DNA of 64,000 nucleotides from Pseudomonadales bacterium (GTDB lineage Bacteria; Pseudomonadota; Gammaproteobacteria; Pseudomonadales; Azotimanducaceae): the NCBI GenBank assembly GCA_012103505.1, contig WLWP01000001.1, positions 558,001-622,000 on the forward strand, given 5' to 3'. Below are positions 28,583-36,477 of this stretch, piece by piece. The position numbers were made by a program, and so were the translations under genes. The notes under the pieces are model-generated. The model was not told the DNA's origin. It made no database searches and saw nothing but the letters and a program-made list of their open reading frames with translations. Position 1 is the stretch's first letter; every line of letters begins with the position of its first letter.

Positions 28583-29524
28583 ATGACTGATCGACCGCAG
28601 GATGGAACGCCAAAGCGTCAACTCTTTGCGGTCGATGAGGATCAGTCGCCAGCAGACCAAGCAGACCAAGCAGACCAAGCAGACCAAGCAGACCAAGGGG
28701 ACACAGAAAGCGGCAAGTCTGATGCTCTTGTAGACGATTTCGTCGAAGAAGAACTGGTTCCTGACTCCGATCCCGCCCAAAAAAGATCCGAGCGACGTGC
28801 GAGAATGCGTCAGCGCGGCATCTATCTACTTCCGAATTTGATTACGACCGGTGCACTCTTTGCCGGTTTCTACGCCATGATCGCTGCGATGAATGGTAAC
28901 TATATTGCCGCCTCTTTAGCGGTTTTTGTTGCGATGGCACTCGATACCGCTGATGGGCGCGTCGCCCGACTTACGCGGACAGAGAGTGCTTTCGGCGCGG
29001 AGTACGATAGCCTTTCGGATATGGTTGCCTTTGGTGTCGCACCAGCTTTGGTCGCGTTTAGCTGGGGATTGAGCACGCTAGGGCAAGCAGGTTGGGTAGC
29101 CACATTCGTTTATATGGCCTGTGCAGCGCTACGTTTGGCTCGTTTCAACACTAAGGGTGAGAACGCTAGTTTTACTGGACTTGCCAGCCCCTCTGCCGCT
29201 GCCATCATCGCCTGCTGCGTTTGGGTTTGGGTTGATTTGGGTGCAGGTCAACCGAGTGTTGTGGCCGCTGCGGTGATGGGTGTCGTTACTGTGATTACTG
29301 CACTTCTTATGGTCTCGAACTTCGAATACTACTCACCGAAATTGTTAGGTGTAAAAGGTCGCGTGCCGTTCGTTACCTTGGTTTTCGTGGTCCTTGGATT
29401 CTCACTCCTATTGCTGCATCCGCCCACAGTGTTGTTGGTGCTGTTTAGCGGCTATGCGCTCTCTGGCCCCCTGAAATACCTTTGGGAGCTACGGAACTCT
29501 GAAACCAAAACTGACTCAAACTAA
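28583..29524 (+). CDS. pssA: CDP-diacylglycerol-serine O-phosphatidyltransferase
   Basis: 313 residues. It makes phosphatidylserine, precursor of phosphatidylethanolamine. The CDP-alcohol phosphatidyltransferase signature D-G-x2-A-R-x8-G-x3-D-x3-D is complete around DTADGRVARL to GAEYDSLSD. About seven membrane helices follow from residue ~80. This is the membrane Bacillus/Pseudomonas type, not the E. coli PLD type. The N-terminal ~75 residues are a hydrophilic, acidic cytoplasmic extension containing five tandem ADQ triplets (see repeat). The gene follows ilvC as in Pseudomonas. Confidence 0.93.
   Translation: MTDRPQDGTPKRQLFAVDEDQSPADQADQADQADQADQGDTESGKSDALVDDFVEEELVPDSDPAQKRSERRARMRQRGIYLLPNLITTGALFAGFYAMIAAMNGNYIAASLAVFVAMALDTADGRVARLTRTESAFGAEYDSLSDMVAFGVAPALVAFSWGLSTLGQAGWVATFVYMACAALRLARFNTKGENASFTGLASPSAAAIIACCVWVWVDLGAGQPSVVAAAVMGVVTVITALLMVSNFEYYSPKLLGVKGRVPFVTLVFVVLGFSLLLLHPPTVLLVLFSGYALSGPLKYLWELRNSETKTDSN
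28652..28696 (+). repeat. five perfect copies of a 9-bp tandem repeat inside pssA
   Basis: GCAGACCAA is repeated five times without a mismatch, encoding ADQ x 5 in the cytoplasmic N-terminal extension of PssA. Because the unit is nine bases, copy-number change keeps the frame. It lies before the catalytic domain. Confidence 0.95.
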
Positions 29525-29559
29525 CTGTCCACGCACACTTAACGTTAGGATCTTTTGCC

Positions 29560-30489
29560 TTGTTAATAAAAAAGCCATCGAAGATCGCACCCTCAGAAAT
29601 CACTTCTGAAACTTCATTCCTTAACCGAAGAAAATTTCTTAAGCAGCAATCCATTCTTGGAGGAGGGCTGCTTGGGGCGGGGCTGATTGGTAACACCCAG
29701 GCTGCGTTACAGCCAGATGATGATCTGACGCCGGAAGAGATTGTGACGAGTTACAACAACTTCTATGAGTTTGGTACCGGCAAAAGTGATCCTGTTGAGT
29801 ACGCTCATGAAATGAGCACAGACCCTTGGACGGTTAAAGTCTCAGGTGACGCAAACAAAACCGGTAAGTTTGCGTTTGAAGACATCGTTAAGGGGCTCGA
29901 TGTAGAGGATCGAATCTATCGCTTCCGCTGCGTTGAAGCATGGTCGATGGTCGTTCCCTGGAGGGGGGTGGCGCTGAAAGATGTGCTGCAGCAGTTTGAA
30001 CCAAAGACTTCCGCCAAGTTTGTCGAATTTAAGACTTTGGTGCGACCGTCTGAAATGCGCGGACAGAGGGCTGTTTTCCAGAGTATTGATTGGCCCTACA
30101 CCGAAGGTTTACGACTCGATGAGGCTTATCACCCACTTGCTATCATGGCGTTGGGTGTTTACGGCAAAGATCTACCGAATCAAAACGGCGCGCCTTGGCG
30201 TTTGATGGTGCCTTGGAAATATGGCTTCAAATCGGTGAAGTCCATTGTGAGTATCCGGTTCACGTACCGACAACCTCGCAACTCTTGGAATGTCTTGGCA
30301 CCGCATGAATACGGTTTTTATGCGAATGTGAATCCAGCCGTCTCTCACCCGAGATGGAGTCAAGCGAGTGAACGACGTTTGCCAAGTAGTGTCTTCAACC
30401 CGAACCGAAGACCGACGCTACCCTTCAATGGCTATGCTGACGAAGTGGCTAGTCTTTATAGTGGTATGGACCTCGCTAAGTTCTACTAG
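29560..30489 (+). CDS. msrP: methionine sulfoxide reductase catalytic subunit MsrP (YedY)
   Basis: 309 residues, start TTG at 29560 with an AGGA upstream. It is a periplasmic molybdopterin enzyme that repairs oxidised methionines in envelope proteins. The twin-arginine signal is NRRKFLKQQ followed by GGGLLGAGLIGNTQA. The Mo-ligand cysteine is in YRFRCVEAWSMVVPWRG, and YPFNGYADEVA-like ending NGYADEVASLYSGMD is typical of YedY. It is followed by msrQ. moaB at 39.7 kb serves the same cofactor. Confidence 0.94.
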   Translation: MLIKKPSKIAPSEITSETSFLNRRKFLKQQSILGGGLLGAGLIGNTQAALQPDDDLTPEEIVTSYNNFYEFGTGKSDPVEYAHEMSTDPWTVKVSGDANKTGKFAFEDIVKGLDVEDRIYRFRCVEAWSMVVPWRGVALKDVLQQFEPKTSAKFVEFKTLVRPSEMRGQRAVFQSIDWPYTEGLRLDEAYHPLAIMALGVYGKDLPNQNGAPWRLMVPWKYGFKSVKSIVSIRFTYRQPRNSWNVLAPHEYGFYANVNPAVSHPRWSQASERRLPSSVFNPNRRPTLPFNGYADEVASLYSGMDLAKFY

Positions 30490-30503
30490 GCACTCGCTGA
30501 AGT

Positions 30504-31100
30504 TTGCAAACGCAGTTAACGGTCGTCCTATCTAAAACGGTTTTCTTCGTCGCGTTATCGATGCCACTCACGTGGCTCGCGTGGCAGATAAGCATTGAAA
30601 TCGCAGCCCCAACTACGGCACTAGGTGCAGACCCTGGTGAAGCGATAGTCCACTTTTTGGGTCTTTGGGCGATACGGCTTCTGTTGCTTGCCTTTGCAAT
30701 CAGCCCGTTACAGAAGATTTTTCGCCAACCCAATATTGGCAAGCTTCGCCGCATGGCAGGCGTGTATGCCTTTGTTTATGCGCTTCTACATTTAACAGCC
30801 TACCTATTCTTTTACCTTGAATTCGCGTGGGATGCTCTGTTAGAGGATTTTGTTGAAAGAACATTTATCACGGTTGGTATGCTTGCGCTGCTTTGTCTCA
30901 CGCCACTGGCAGTGACTTCGACCGCAGGATGGCAGAGACGTCTACGCCGGAATTGGAAGCGCTTGCACCGCTTAGTCTATCCAGCCATCGCCTTTGCGCT
31001 GATCCACCTCTACTGGTTAACGCGGGACGGCTTCGCTGAAGTCTTCCTTTACAGTGTTTTGTTCATCGTTCTGGTCGGCTTCCGGTGGGTCCGGCGTTAA
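30504..31100 (+). CDS. msrQ: heme-binding membrane subunit MsrQ (YedZ)
   Basis: 198 residues, probably starting at TTG (30504), 14 bases after msrP. It is an inner membrane flavohemoprotein that passes electrons from the quinone pool or flavin reductase to MsrP. Six helices are visible, with the histidines of the ferric-reductase-like domain in YALLHLTAY, WKRLHRLVYPA and ALIHLYWL. Its stop overlaps the stop of aroG on the opposite strand by four bases. Confidence 0.93.
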   Translation: MQTQLTVVLSKTVFFVALSMPLTWLAWQISIEIAAPTTALGADPGEAIVHFLGLWAIRLLLLAFAISPLQKIFRQPNIGKLRRMAGVYAFVYALLHLTAYLFFYLEFAWDALLEDFVERTFITVGMLALLCLTPLAVTSTAGWQRRLRRNWKRLHRLVYPAIAFALIHLYWLTRDGFAEVFLYSVLFIVLVGFRWVRR

Positions 31101-32155
31101 TCAGTCCGGGTTGCTACCGCCGCTGCTAGCTGACTGAGGGCAATTTCCGTATCTGTCCAGTCTATGCAGGCATCGGTGATGCTTTGACCATAGGTCAAGG
31201 ACGCTAAATCTTCAGATATGTCCTGGCGCCCTTCGACCAAGTTGCTCTCGATCATGACCCCGACAATGTTCCGATCGCCGGCCGTGATTTGAGTACAGAT
31301 GTCCTCGCAGACAACGAGTTGGCGTTTGTGGTCTTTAGCTGAGTTGGCGTGGCTCATGTCAACCATGATCCCAGCTTCGATGCTGCCCTTGTCTAGGGCT
31401 GCTTGGGTTGAAGCGATTGAAGCTGCATCATAATTAGGTCCGGTTTTGCCACCGCGCAGAATCACATGGCAGTCTGGATTGCCTGATGTTGAGAAAATCG
31501 CAGAGTGTCCGGCTTTAGTTACGGAAAGAAAGATGTGCGGATGGATAGAAGAATTGACTGCGTCTACGGCGACTTGGATTGAGCCATCTGTACTATTCTT
31601 GAAGCCAATTGGACAGCTCAGCCCAGACGCGAGCTGACGGTGGATTTGGCTCTCGGTAGTTCGTGCTCCAATCGCACCCCAGCTGACAAGGTCGCCGACG
31701 TATTGAGGGGAGATTGGATCCAGATACTCTGTGCCAGCAGTTAGCCCTAAACTATTGATATCTAATAGTAATTTCCTTGCAGTCGCGAGACCCTTATTAA
31801 TGTCGTATGTGTTGTTTAGGTGCGGATCGTTGATTAAACCTTTCCAGCCCACAGTGGTACGTGGCTTTTCAAAGTAGACTCGCATAACGATGAGAAGATG
31901 TTCTTTGTGCGCATCTGCCGCAACCTTGAGTCGCTGGGCATAGTCCATTGCGGCGTCAGGATCGTGTATAGAACAAGGGCCAACTACGGCTAGGAGCCGC
32001 TTGTCGTTACCATGCAGGATGTCTGCGACCTCTTGTCTGGTTGAGAAAACCAGCGCAGAGATGTCCGACGTAATGGATAGATCGGCCATTAATTCTTCTG
32101 GCGCGACCACTTCCTGCATGCCAGTAATGCGTACATCGTCGGTTGTGTATTGCAT
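31097..32155 (-). CDS. aroG: 3-deoxy-7-phosphoheptulonate synthase (class I DAHP synthase)
   Basis: 352 residues from the ATG at 32155, which starts MQYTTDDVRITGMQEV as in E. coli AroG/F/H; the open frame upstream overlaps the start of holD and is spurious. It condenses phosphoenolpyruvate and erythrose 4-phosphate, entering the shikimate pathway. Visible motifs are VGPCSIHDPDAAMDYA, RVYFEKPRTTVGWKGLINDP, AIGARTTESQ, GFKNSTDGS and DMSHANS. The feedback specificity (Phe, Tyr or Trp) cannot be read confidently; aroG is the default symbol. Confidence 0.9.
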   Translation of the reverse strand: MQYTTDDVRITGMQEVVAPEELMADLSITSDISALVFSTRQEVADILHGNDKRLLAVVGPCSIHDPDAAMDYAQRLKVAADAHKEHLLIVMRVYFEKPRTTVGWKGLINDPHLNNTYDINKGLATARKLLLDINSLGLTAGTEYLDPISPQYVGDLVSWGAIGARTTESQIHRQLASGLSCPIGFKNSTDGSIQVAVDAVNSSIHPHIFLSVTKAGHSAIFSTSGNPDCHVILRGGKTGPNYDAASIASTQAALDKGSIEAGIMVDMSHANSAKDHKRQLVVCEDICTQITAGDRNIVGVMIESNLVEGRQDISEDLASLTYGQSITDACIDWTDTEIALSQLAAAVATRTD

Positions 32156-32230
32156 ATTGATTCCGTGATGAAGATTTTGCGTTAGAATTTTACCCCTTTT
32201 AGCGTAGATACCCCATCGGAGGGTGGGTAT

Positions 32231-32944
32231 TTGAAAGTAACTAATCGAAATGAGAAATTGCTGGCCGCGATGGGCATCCAAGTTTGGTATGCCCGTGAGG
32301 CCGTTGCCCGTGAGGCCGTTGCCCCTGAGGAGGTTGCTCATCCCGAAGTTGCTCGTGAGGTCGTTGATGGTGGGGCTGATGAGCGCCGTGAGGCAACGAA
32401 CGTCCCGGCGATAACAAGTCAGGAACCAATCCCAGGGCCAACCCGCGTTTCAACCGACGCCAACTTATCGCTCGATCTCAATGACGACGTCCAGGCACGT
32501 GGCCAAGATGCCCTTCCACAACCACAAACGGTCGCTATTGCAACTCCAGTTGAAGTAGAAACTGATGTTGTGCCAGTTGAGTATTTTTGGTGGCGTGGTG
32601 GTAGTGGTTTGTTGCTACTCCCGCCCCCGGGTAACTACGATGAACAGCTACTAAAAGACATTGTGGCCGCGATGGATTGGCGCGCAAATGGTGAAGTCGG
32701 CAAGGTCGAGAATGGGCACTTTCGTTGGCCGCAACTCACCTCGACATCGGGCACGCCGGAACGAGCGATTGCTGCGTTTATCGATAAGTTCGCGCCGACA
32801 GAAACTAAATGGGTCATGGTCACAGAAAAGTTGTTGACTGAATTGTCGCCATACCTGACTTTTACAATCGATATCGATACGTTGCCAGATGCCCTGCATC
32901 AAGCGGATGAGAAAAAGCGACTGTGGCAAATTCTGGGAAAATAA
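32231..32944 (+). CDS. holD: DNA polymerase III psi subunit-like protein
   Basis: 237 residues from a TTG at 32231 with GGAGGG seven bases upstream; the ATG at 32270 would delete conserved residues. The N-terminus NEKLLAAMGIQVWYAREA resembles E. coli psi (RDWQLQQLGITQWSLRRPGA), the segment that contacts the clamp loader. Residues ~22-45 are five tandem pentapeptides (see repeat), then a long disordered-looking Pro/Thr/Val-rich linker, then a folded C-terminal domain (~118-237: FWWRGGSGLLLLPPPG ... KRLWQILGK). Linkage to rimI is as in E. coli holD-rimI. It is almost 100 residues longer than E. coli psi. Confidence 0.7.
   Translation: MKVTNRNEKLLAAMGIQVWYAREAVAREAVAPEEVAHPEVAREVVDGGADERREATNVPAITSQEPIPGPTRVSTDANLSLDLNDDVQARGQDALPQPQTVAIATPVEVETDVVPVEYFWWRGGSGLLLLPPPGNYDEQLLKDIVAAMDWRANGEVGKVENGHFRWPQLTSTSGTPERAIAAFIDKFAPTETKWVMVTEKLLTELSPYLTFTIDIDTLPDALHQADEKKRLWQILGK
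32291..32365 (+). repeat. five tandem copies of a 15-bp unit inside holD
   Basis: GCCCGTGAGGCCGTT occurs twice perfectly (32291-32305, 32306-32320), followed by three diverged copies (to 32365). They encode AREAV-AREAV-APEEV-AHPEV-AREVV, an in-frame pentapeptide repeat directly after the conserved psi N-terminus. Confidence 0.9.
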
Positions 32945-33390
32945 CCTTTCGCGAGATGAGCGAGCCTGATCTTGAGGAGGTGCTGCAAGTTGAATTCCTG
33001 TCCTACGCCTTTCCTTGGTCCAGGGGAATATTTCAAGATTGTTTAAAGTCTGGGTACGACTGCCGTGTGATGTGCGTTGAACAAGAAATTGTCGGGCACG
33101 CGATTATCAGTGCGGCGGCTGGGGAAGCACATCTACTTAACGTCTGTGTTCGTCGGGACTTGCAAGGTAGAGGCTATGGGCGACTCTTTGTTCGTCAAGT
33201 TGTCCAGCGGGCAAAACTCTTAGGTGCTGAACAGCTGTTCCTCGAAGTGAGGCCTAGCAACAAGATAGCTCTGAAGCTCTATGACTCTCTTGGCTTCATA
33301 CCGATTGGTGTGCGCAAAGACTACTATCCGTCCGATATCGGTAGAGAGGATGCGCAGGTACTAGCCTTGCCGCTTGCTGAAGAGGAGTAG
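32923..33390 (+). CDS. rimI: ribosomal protein S18-alanine N-acetyltransferase
   Basis: 155 residues from a GTG at 32923, overlapping holD by 22 bases. It is a GNAT-fold enzyme that acetylates the N-terminal alanine of S18. The acetyl-CoA loop [12 protein letters not shown] is at ~85-96, preceded by LLNVCVRR; the later strand [21 protein letters not shown] is the RimI pattern. Overlap with holD supports the assignment. Confidence 0.9.
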   Translation: MANSGKITFREMSEPDLEEVLQVEFLSYAFPWSRGIFQDCLKSGYDCRVMCVEQEIVGHAIISAAAGEAHLLNVCVRRDLQGRGYGRLFVRQVVQRAKLLGAEQLFLEVRPSNKIALKLYDSLGFIPIGVRKDYYPSDIGREDAQVLALPLAEEE

Positions 33391-33449
33391 CGCCGTATAC
33401 TGCGCAGCGCGCCAAGCCCTCAACCTTTGCTCTCAGTTGGATACGAAAA

Positions 33450-35015
33450 TTGCAACACGCCGCTAGAAGAACTTTCGCGATCATCTCGCACCCGGATGCG
33501 GGTAAGACCACGATGACCGAAAAACTCCTGTTGTTCGGGAAGGCTATTAAACTTGCGGGGACGGTCAAGGCGCGCAAATCGGATCGCCACGCTACTTCGG
33601 ACTGGATGAGTATGGAGCAGGAGCGCGGAATATCCGTGACAACCTCTGTGATGCAATTTCCTTATCAAGGGCGCACGGTCAACCTTTTGGACACGCCGGG
33701 TCACGAAGATTTTTCCGAGGACACGTATAGGACACTGACCGCCGTAGATTCTGCGTTAATGGTCATCGACGGCGCCAGGGGTGTTGAGCCGCGCACTATT
33801 AAACTGATGGAAGTGTGTCGACTACGAGATACACCTATCGTCACTTTTATCAACAAGCTTGATCGAGAGGTTCGTGATCCGATTGAGGTCATGGACGAAA
33901 TCGAGGACATTCTTCAAATTCAGTGTGCCCCGATGAATTGGCCAATCGGTATGGGACGAGGGTTTAAGGGTGTCTACGATCTTGTTCATGATCAGATTGT
34001 CGTATACAAGCAGGGCCAGGGGCACCATGTCTACGACTACGAGATTATCAAAGGCTTGGGGAGTGAAGACGCGAAAGCATTCCTCGGTTTCGACTATGAA
34101 GACGTATGCGAAGAGATAGAGTTGGTTCGTGGCGCTAGTCATGAGTTTGTTGAAGAAGATTTCAAAGGAGCCACGCTTACCCCCGTATATTTTGGCACTG
34201 CGCTCGGTAATTTTGGCGTACACGAAATGTTGGATGGGTTCGTTCGTCACGCTCCAGCTCCTCTAAGTCGGGCCAGCTCTGTGCGTCTTGTTATGCCCGA
34301 GGAAGAAAGGTTTTCGGGTTTTGTCTTCAAAATTCAGGCAAACATGGATCCGAAACATCGTGACCGGATCGCGTTTATGCGTGTGTGTTCGGGCACTTAC
34401 ACCCAGGGCATGCGTATGACGCACATACGCCTAGGTAAGCAGGTGAAAATTACAGATGCGGTCACATTTATGGCAGGGGACAGGGTGCAAACCGAGGAAG
34501 CGTTTGCCGGGGATATAATTGGTTTACACAATCACGGCACGATTCAGATAGGGGATACGTTTACTGATGGCGAGGATCTTAAGTTCAAAGGGATACCCAA
34601 TTTTGCGCCTGAACTCTTTCGTCGAGTGCGTGTAAAAGATCCGCTTCGAACCAAGCAACTGGATAAAGGTGTGCAGGAACTTGCTGAGGAAGGGGCCACC
34701 CAAGTTTTCAAGCCGCTAACTAAAAACCAAATTGTGGTCGGCGCGGTTGGGGTTCTGCAGTTTGACGTTGTCGCGTTTCGGCTTAGAGATGAATATCGAG
34801 CAGAGTGTATTTGGGAGGATGCGAGTCTCTATACGGCCCGTTGGGTCTATTGTGATGATGAGAAGAAACTGCAAGAATTTAGAAATCGAAATCAAGAAAA
34901 CCTAGCCATCGATGGCGGAGGCCATTTGACCTATCTCGCACCGAGCCGAGTCAATTTAGCGCTCACAGAGGAGCGGTGGCCAGATATTTCGTTTACAAAA
35001 ACTAGAGAGCATTGA
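33450..35015 (+). CDS. prfC: peptide chain release factor 3
   Basis: 521 residues. RF3 is a GTPase that recycles RF1/RF2 from the ribosome. G1 is [10 protein letters not shown]2 [15 protein letters not shown]3 [17 protein letters not shown]4 NKLDR. The C-terminal domains II and III ([40 protein letters not shown]) follow E. coli throughout. The start appears to be a TTG giving [15 protein letters not shown]; the frame is open further upstream and the residues there (TFALSWIRK) resemble the family, but no ATG, GTG or TTG is found in it, so the N-terminus may be slightly mis-set. Confidence 0.95.
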   Translation: MQHAARRTFAIISHPDAGKTTMTEKLLLFGKAIKLAGTVKARKSDRHATSDWMSMEQERGISVTTSVMQFPYQGRTVNLLDTPGHEDFSEDTYRTLTAVDSALMVIDGARGVEPRTIKLMEVCRLRDTPIVTFINKLDREVRDPIEVMDEIEDILQIQCAPMNWPIGMGRGFKGVYDLVHDQIVVYKQGQGHHVYDYEIIKGLGSEDAKAFLGFDYEDVCEEIELVRGASHEFVEEDFKGATLTPVYFGTALGNFGVHEMLDGFVRHAPAPLSRASSVRLVMPEEERFSGFVFKIQANMDPKHRDRIAFMRVCSGTYTQGMRMTHIRLGKQVKITDAVTFMAGDRVQTEEAFAGDIIGLHNHGTIQIGDTFTDGEDLKFKGIPNFAPELFRRVRVKDPLRTKQLDKGVQELAEEGATQVFKPLTKNQIVVGAVGVLQFDVVAFRLRDEYRAECIWEDASLYTARWVYCDDEKKLQEFRNRNQENLAIDGGGHLTYLAPSRVNLALTEERWPDISFTKTREH

Positions 35016-35232
35016 GGCTTAAAAAACCGGAAAGAGAAATAAATTGTACTGTTAGCGCCGCGTTGGCAACGTAAATACATCTATCTGTCCGCTAGGTGAC
35101 ACTAGAGAATTGGTAAGTGTGGTATCAATAGGGAGTTGTACTAGACTCCTAGTAACCGGGGGTATAAGCGTAATGAGTAACCATGACGCTTGAACAAGCC
35201 CGGCTACAGCCAAGCACGAACAAGGAGTAGGT

Positions 35233-35652
35233 GTGATCCGTACAGCAGAGAGAATTCCGCAGTCACCAGAGGAAGGGAACAAGCGCGTGGGATCAATATT
35301 GGTTGTTGATGATGACACTTCGGTGTTGGATGTGATGAGTGAGATGCTTCGTTTAGAAGGACACGATGTCACAATTGCTGAGAACGGTAAGGATGCGGTG
35401 CACTGGGTTGTTAACCAAGGGTTCGATCTAGTAATCACTGATCTAATCATGCCGGAGAAAGAGGGGTTGGAAACGATCGCCGATATCAGACGGCAATCGA
35501 GTGAGATGCCAATCATCGCTATATCGGGCGGTGGCCGTGTCGGTCCAAACGACTACCTAGAAACTGCCCGTTTTATCGGTGCAAATGCGACGCTCGCAAA
35601 ACCTTTTGCTCGCCAAGAGCTAATTTCTACGGTCGATTCACTCCTCACGTAG
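35233..35652 (+). CDS. single-domain response regulator (CheY-like), orphan
   Basis: 139 residues starting at GTG with AAGGAG seven bases upstream. A receiver domain covers residues ~20-139: the acidic triad VVDDDTS, the phosphoacceptor aspartate in LVITDLIMPEKEG, Ser in IAISGG and Lys in LAKPFA. There is no output domain and no kinase nearby, so it either relays phosphate or acts by protein contact. The first 18 residues (RTAERIPQSPEEGNKRV) are an unusual hydrophilic extension. Confidence 0.88.
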   Translation: MIRTAERIPQSPEEGNKRVGSILVVDDDTSVLDVMSEMLRLEGHDVTIAENGKDAVHWVVNQGFDLVITDLIMPEKEGLETIADIRRQSSEMPIIAISGGGRVGPNDYLETARFIGANATLAKPFARQELISTVDSLLT

Positions 35653-35696
35653 ACTCGCGTTAAGATTGGTATCTCGAAATCCATTGAGGGACCGTC

Positions 35697-36470
35697 TTGT
35701 ATACCCATGCCGAATTATGTGCAGAGATTGGCGTCGCACTTGGCAAAACATGCGAAGAGCCAGAATCCGAACTACGCGTCGGTGTACTTGTCTCCCATCT
35801 GATAGATCCATCCAGTGCCGTCGACGACATACAATCCAAACTAGATACTTTTCTAAATGGCGTTCCCCTAGAAGGTGATGCGGAAAATCTACTGGTTTGG
35901 TTTAAGGAAGCCGGGTTTGCAGACAATAGTGTAGCGACCGTGACAGCTTCGCATAGCTCACTTGCGTTCCTGATCGATGGTCAATGCGGCATTCCGATTT
36001 CACATGCGCTTTTGCTAATTGCAGCAGCTCGCAAGATGGGCTTGACGAGTTTTGGCGTTAACTTTCCTGGACACTTTTTGGTCGCGGTAGGCGATGAGAT
36101 CGTAGACCCGCTTAGCTACTCCGTAATTGAACCAGCGAAACTTGATCGCAAGTTCGACTTTCACCTTCCGGCGACGCCACAAATGATTGGGTTACGCATG
36201 CTCAACAACCTGAAAGCGCTTAGTCTGCGGGATGGTGAGGTGGCGCAAGCTTTAGACATTGTGGACGTCCAGATGGCAATTGCGGACGATGCAGAAAGCA
36301 AAAGTTCTCTCTATTACGAGCGGGGAGAGTTTTGGTTGCGGCTTGGTGCCGCGGCGGCCGCGAAAGAGGCGTTTACGCTTTGTGCGGAGATTTGCCCTTA
36401 TCCAGAATTAAGTGAGCGCGCTCGTACTCAGGCCGCAAGCATCGATTTAGGCAAGCAGATTTTCCACTAG
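35697..36470 (+). CDS. SirB1/transglutaminase-like protein with TPR tail
   Basis: 257 residues, start TTG at 35697 behind GAGGGA. Residues ~75-150 show the SirB1-type transglutaminase-like fold: LIDGQCGIPISHALLLIAAARKMGL and FGVNFPGHFLVAVGDEIVDPL, where the canonical catalytic Cys is not evident, as in many SirB1 members. The C-terminal ~80 residues form helical TPR-like repeats ending AKEAFTLCAEICPYPELSE. Function unproven in the family. It is convergent with fabY, eight bases away. Confidence 0.8.
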   Translation: MYTHAELCAEIGVALGKTCEEPESELRVGVLVSHLIDPSSAVDDIQSKLDTFLNGVPLEGDAENLLVWFKEAGFADNSVATVTASHSSLAFLIDGQCGIPISHALLLIAAARKMGLTSFGVNFPGHFLVAVGDEIVDPLSYSVIEPAKLDRKFDFHLPATPQMIGLRMLNNLKALSLRDGEVAQALDIVDVQMAIADDAESKSSLYYERGEFWLRLGAAAAAKEAFTLCAEICPYPELSERARTQAASIDLGKQIFH

Positions 36471-36477
36471 GACCGTA

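Noticed and set aside
32156-32341. Upstream extension of aroG containing GNGLTGNGLTG repeats
   Set aside because: It is the antisense image of the holD tandem repeat; the conserved AroG N-terminus starts at 32155 with its own ATG.
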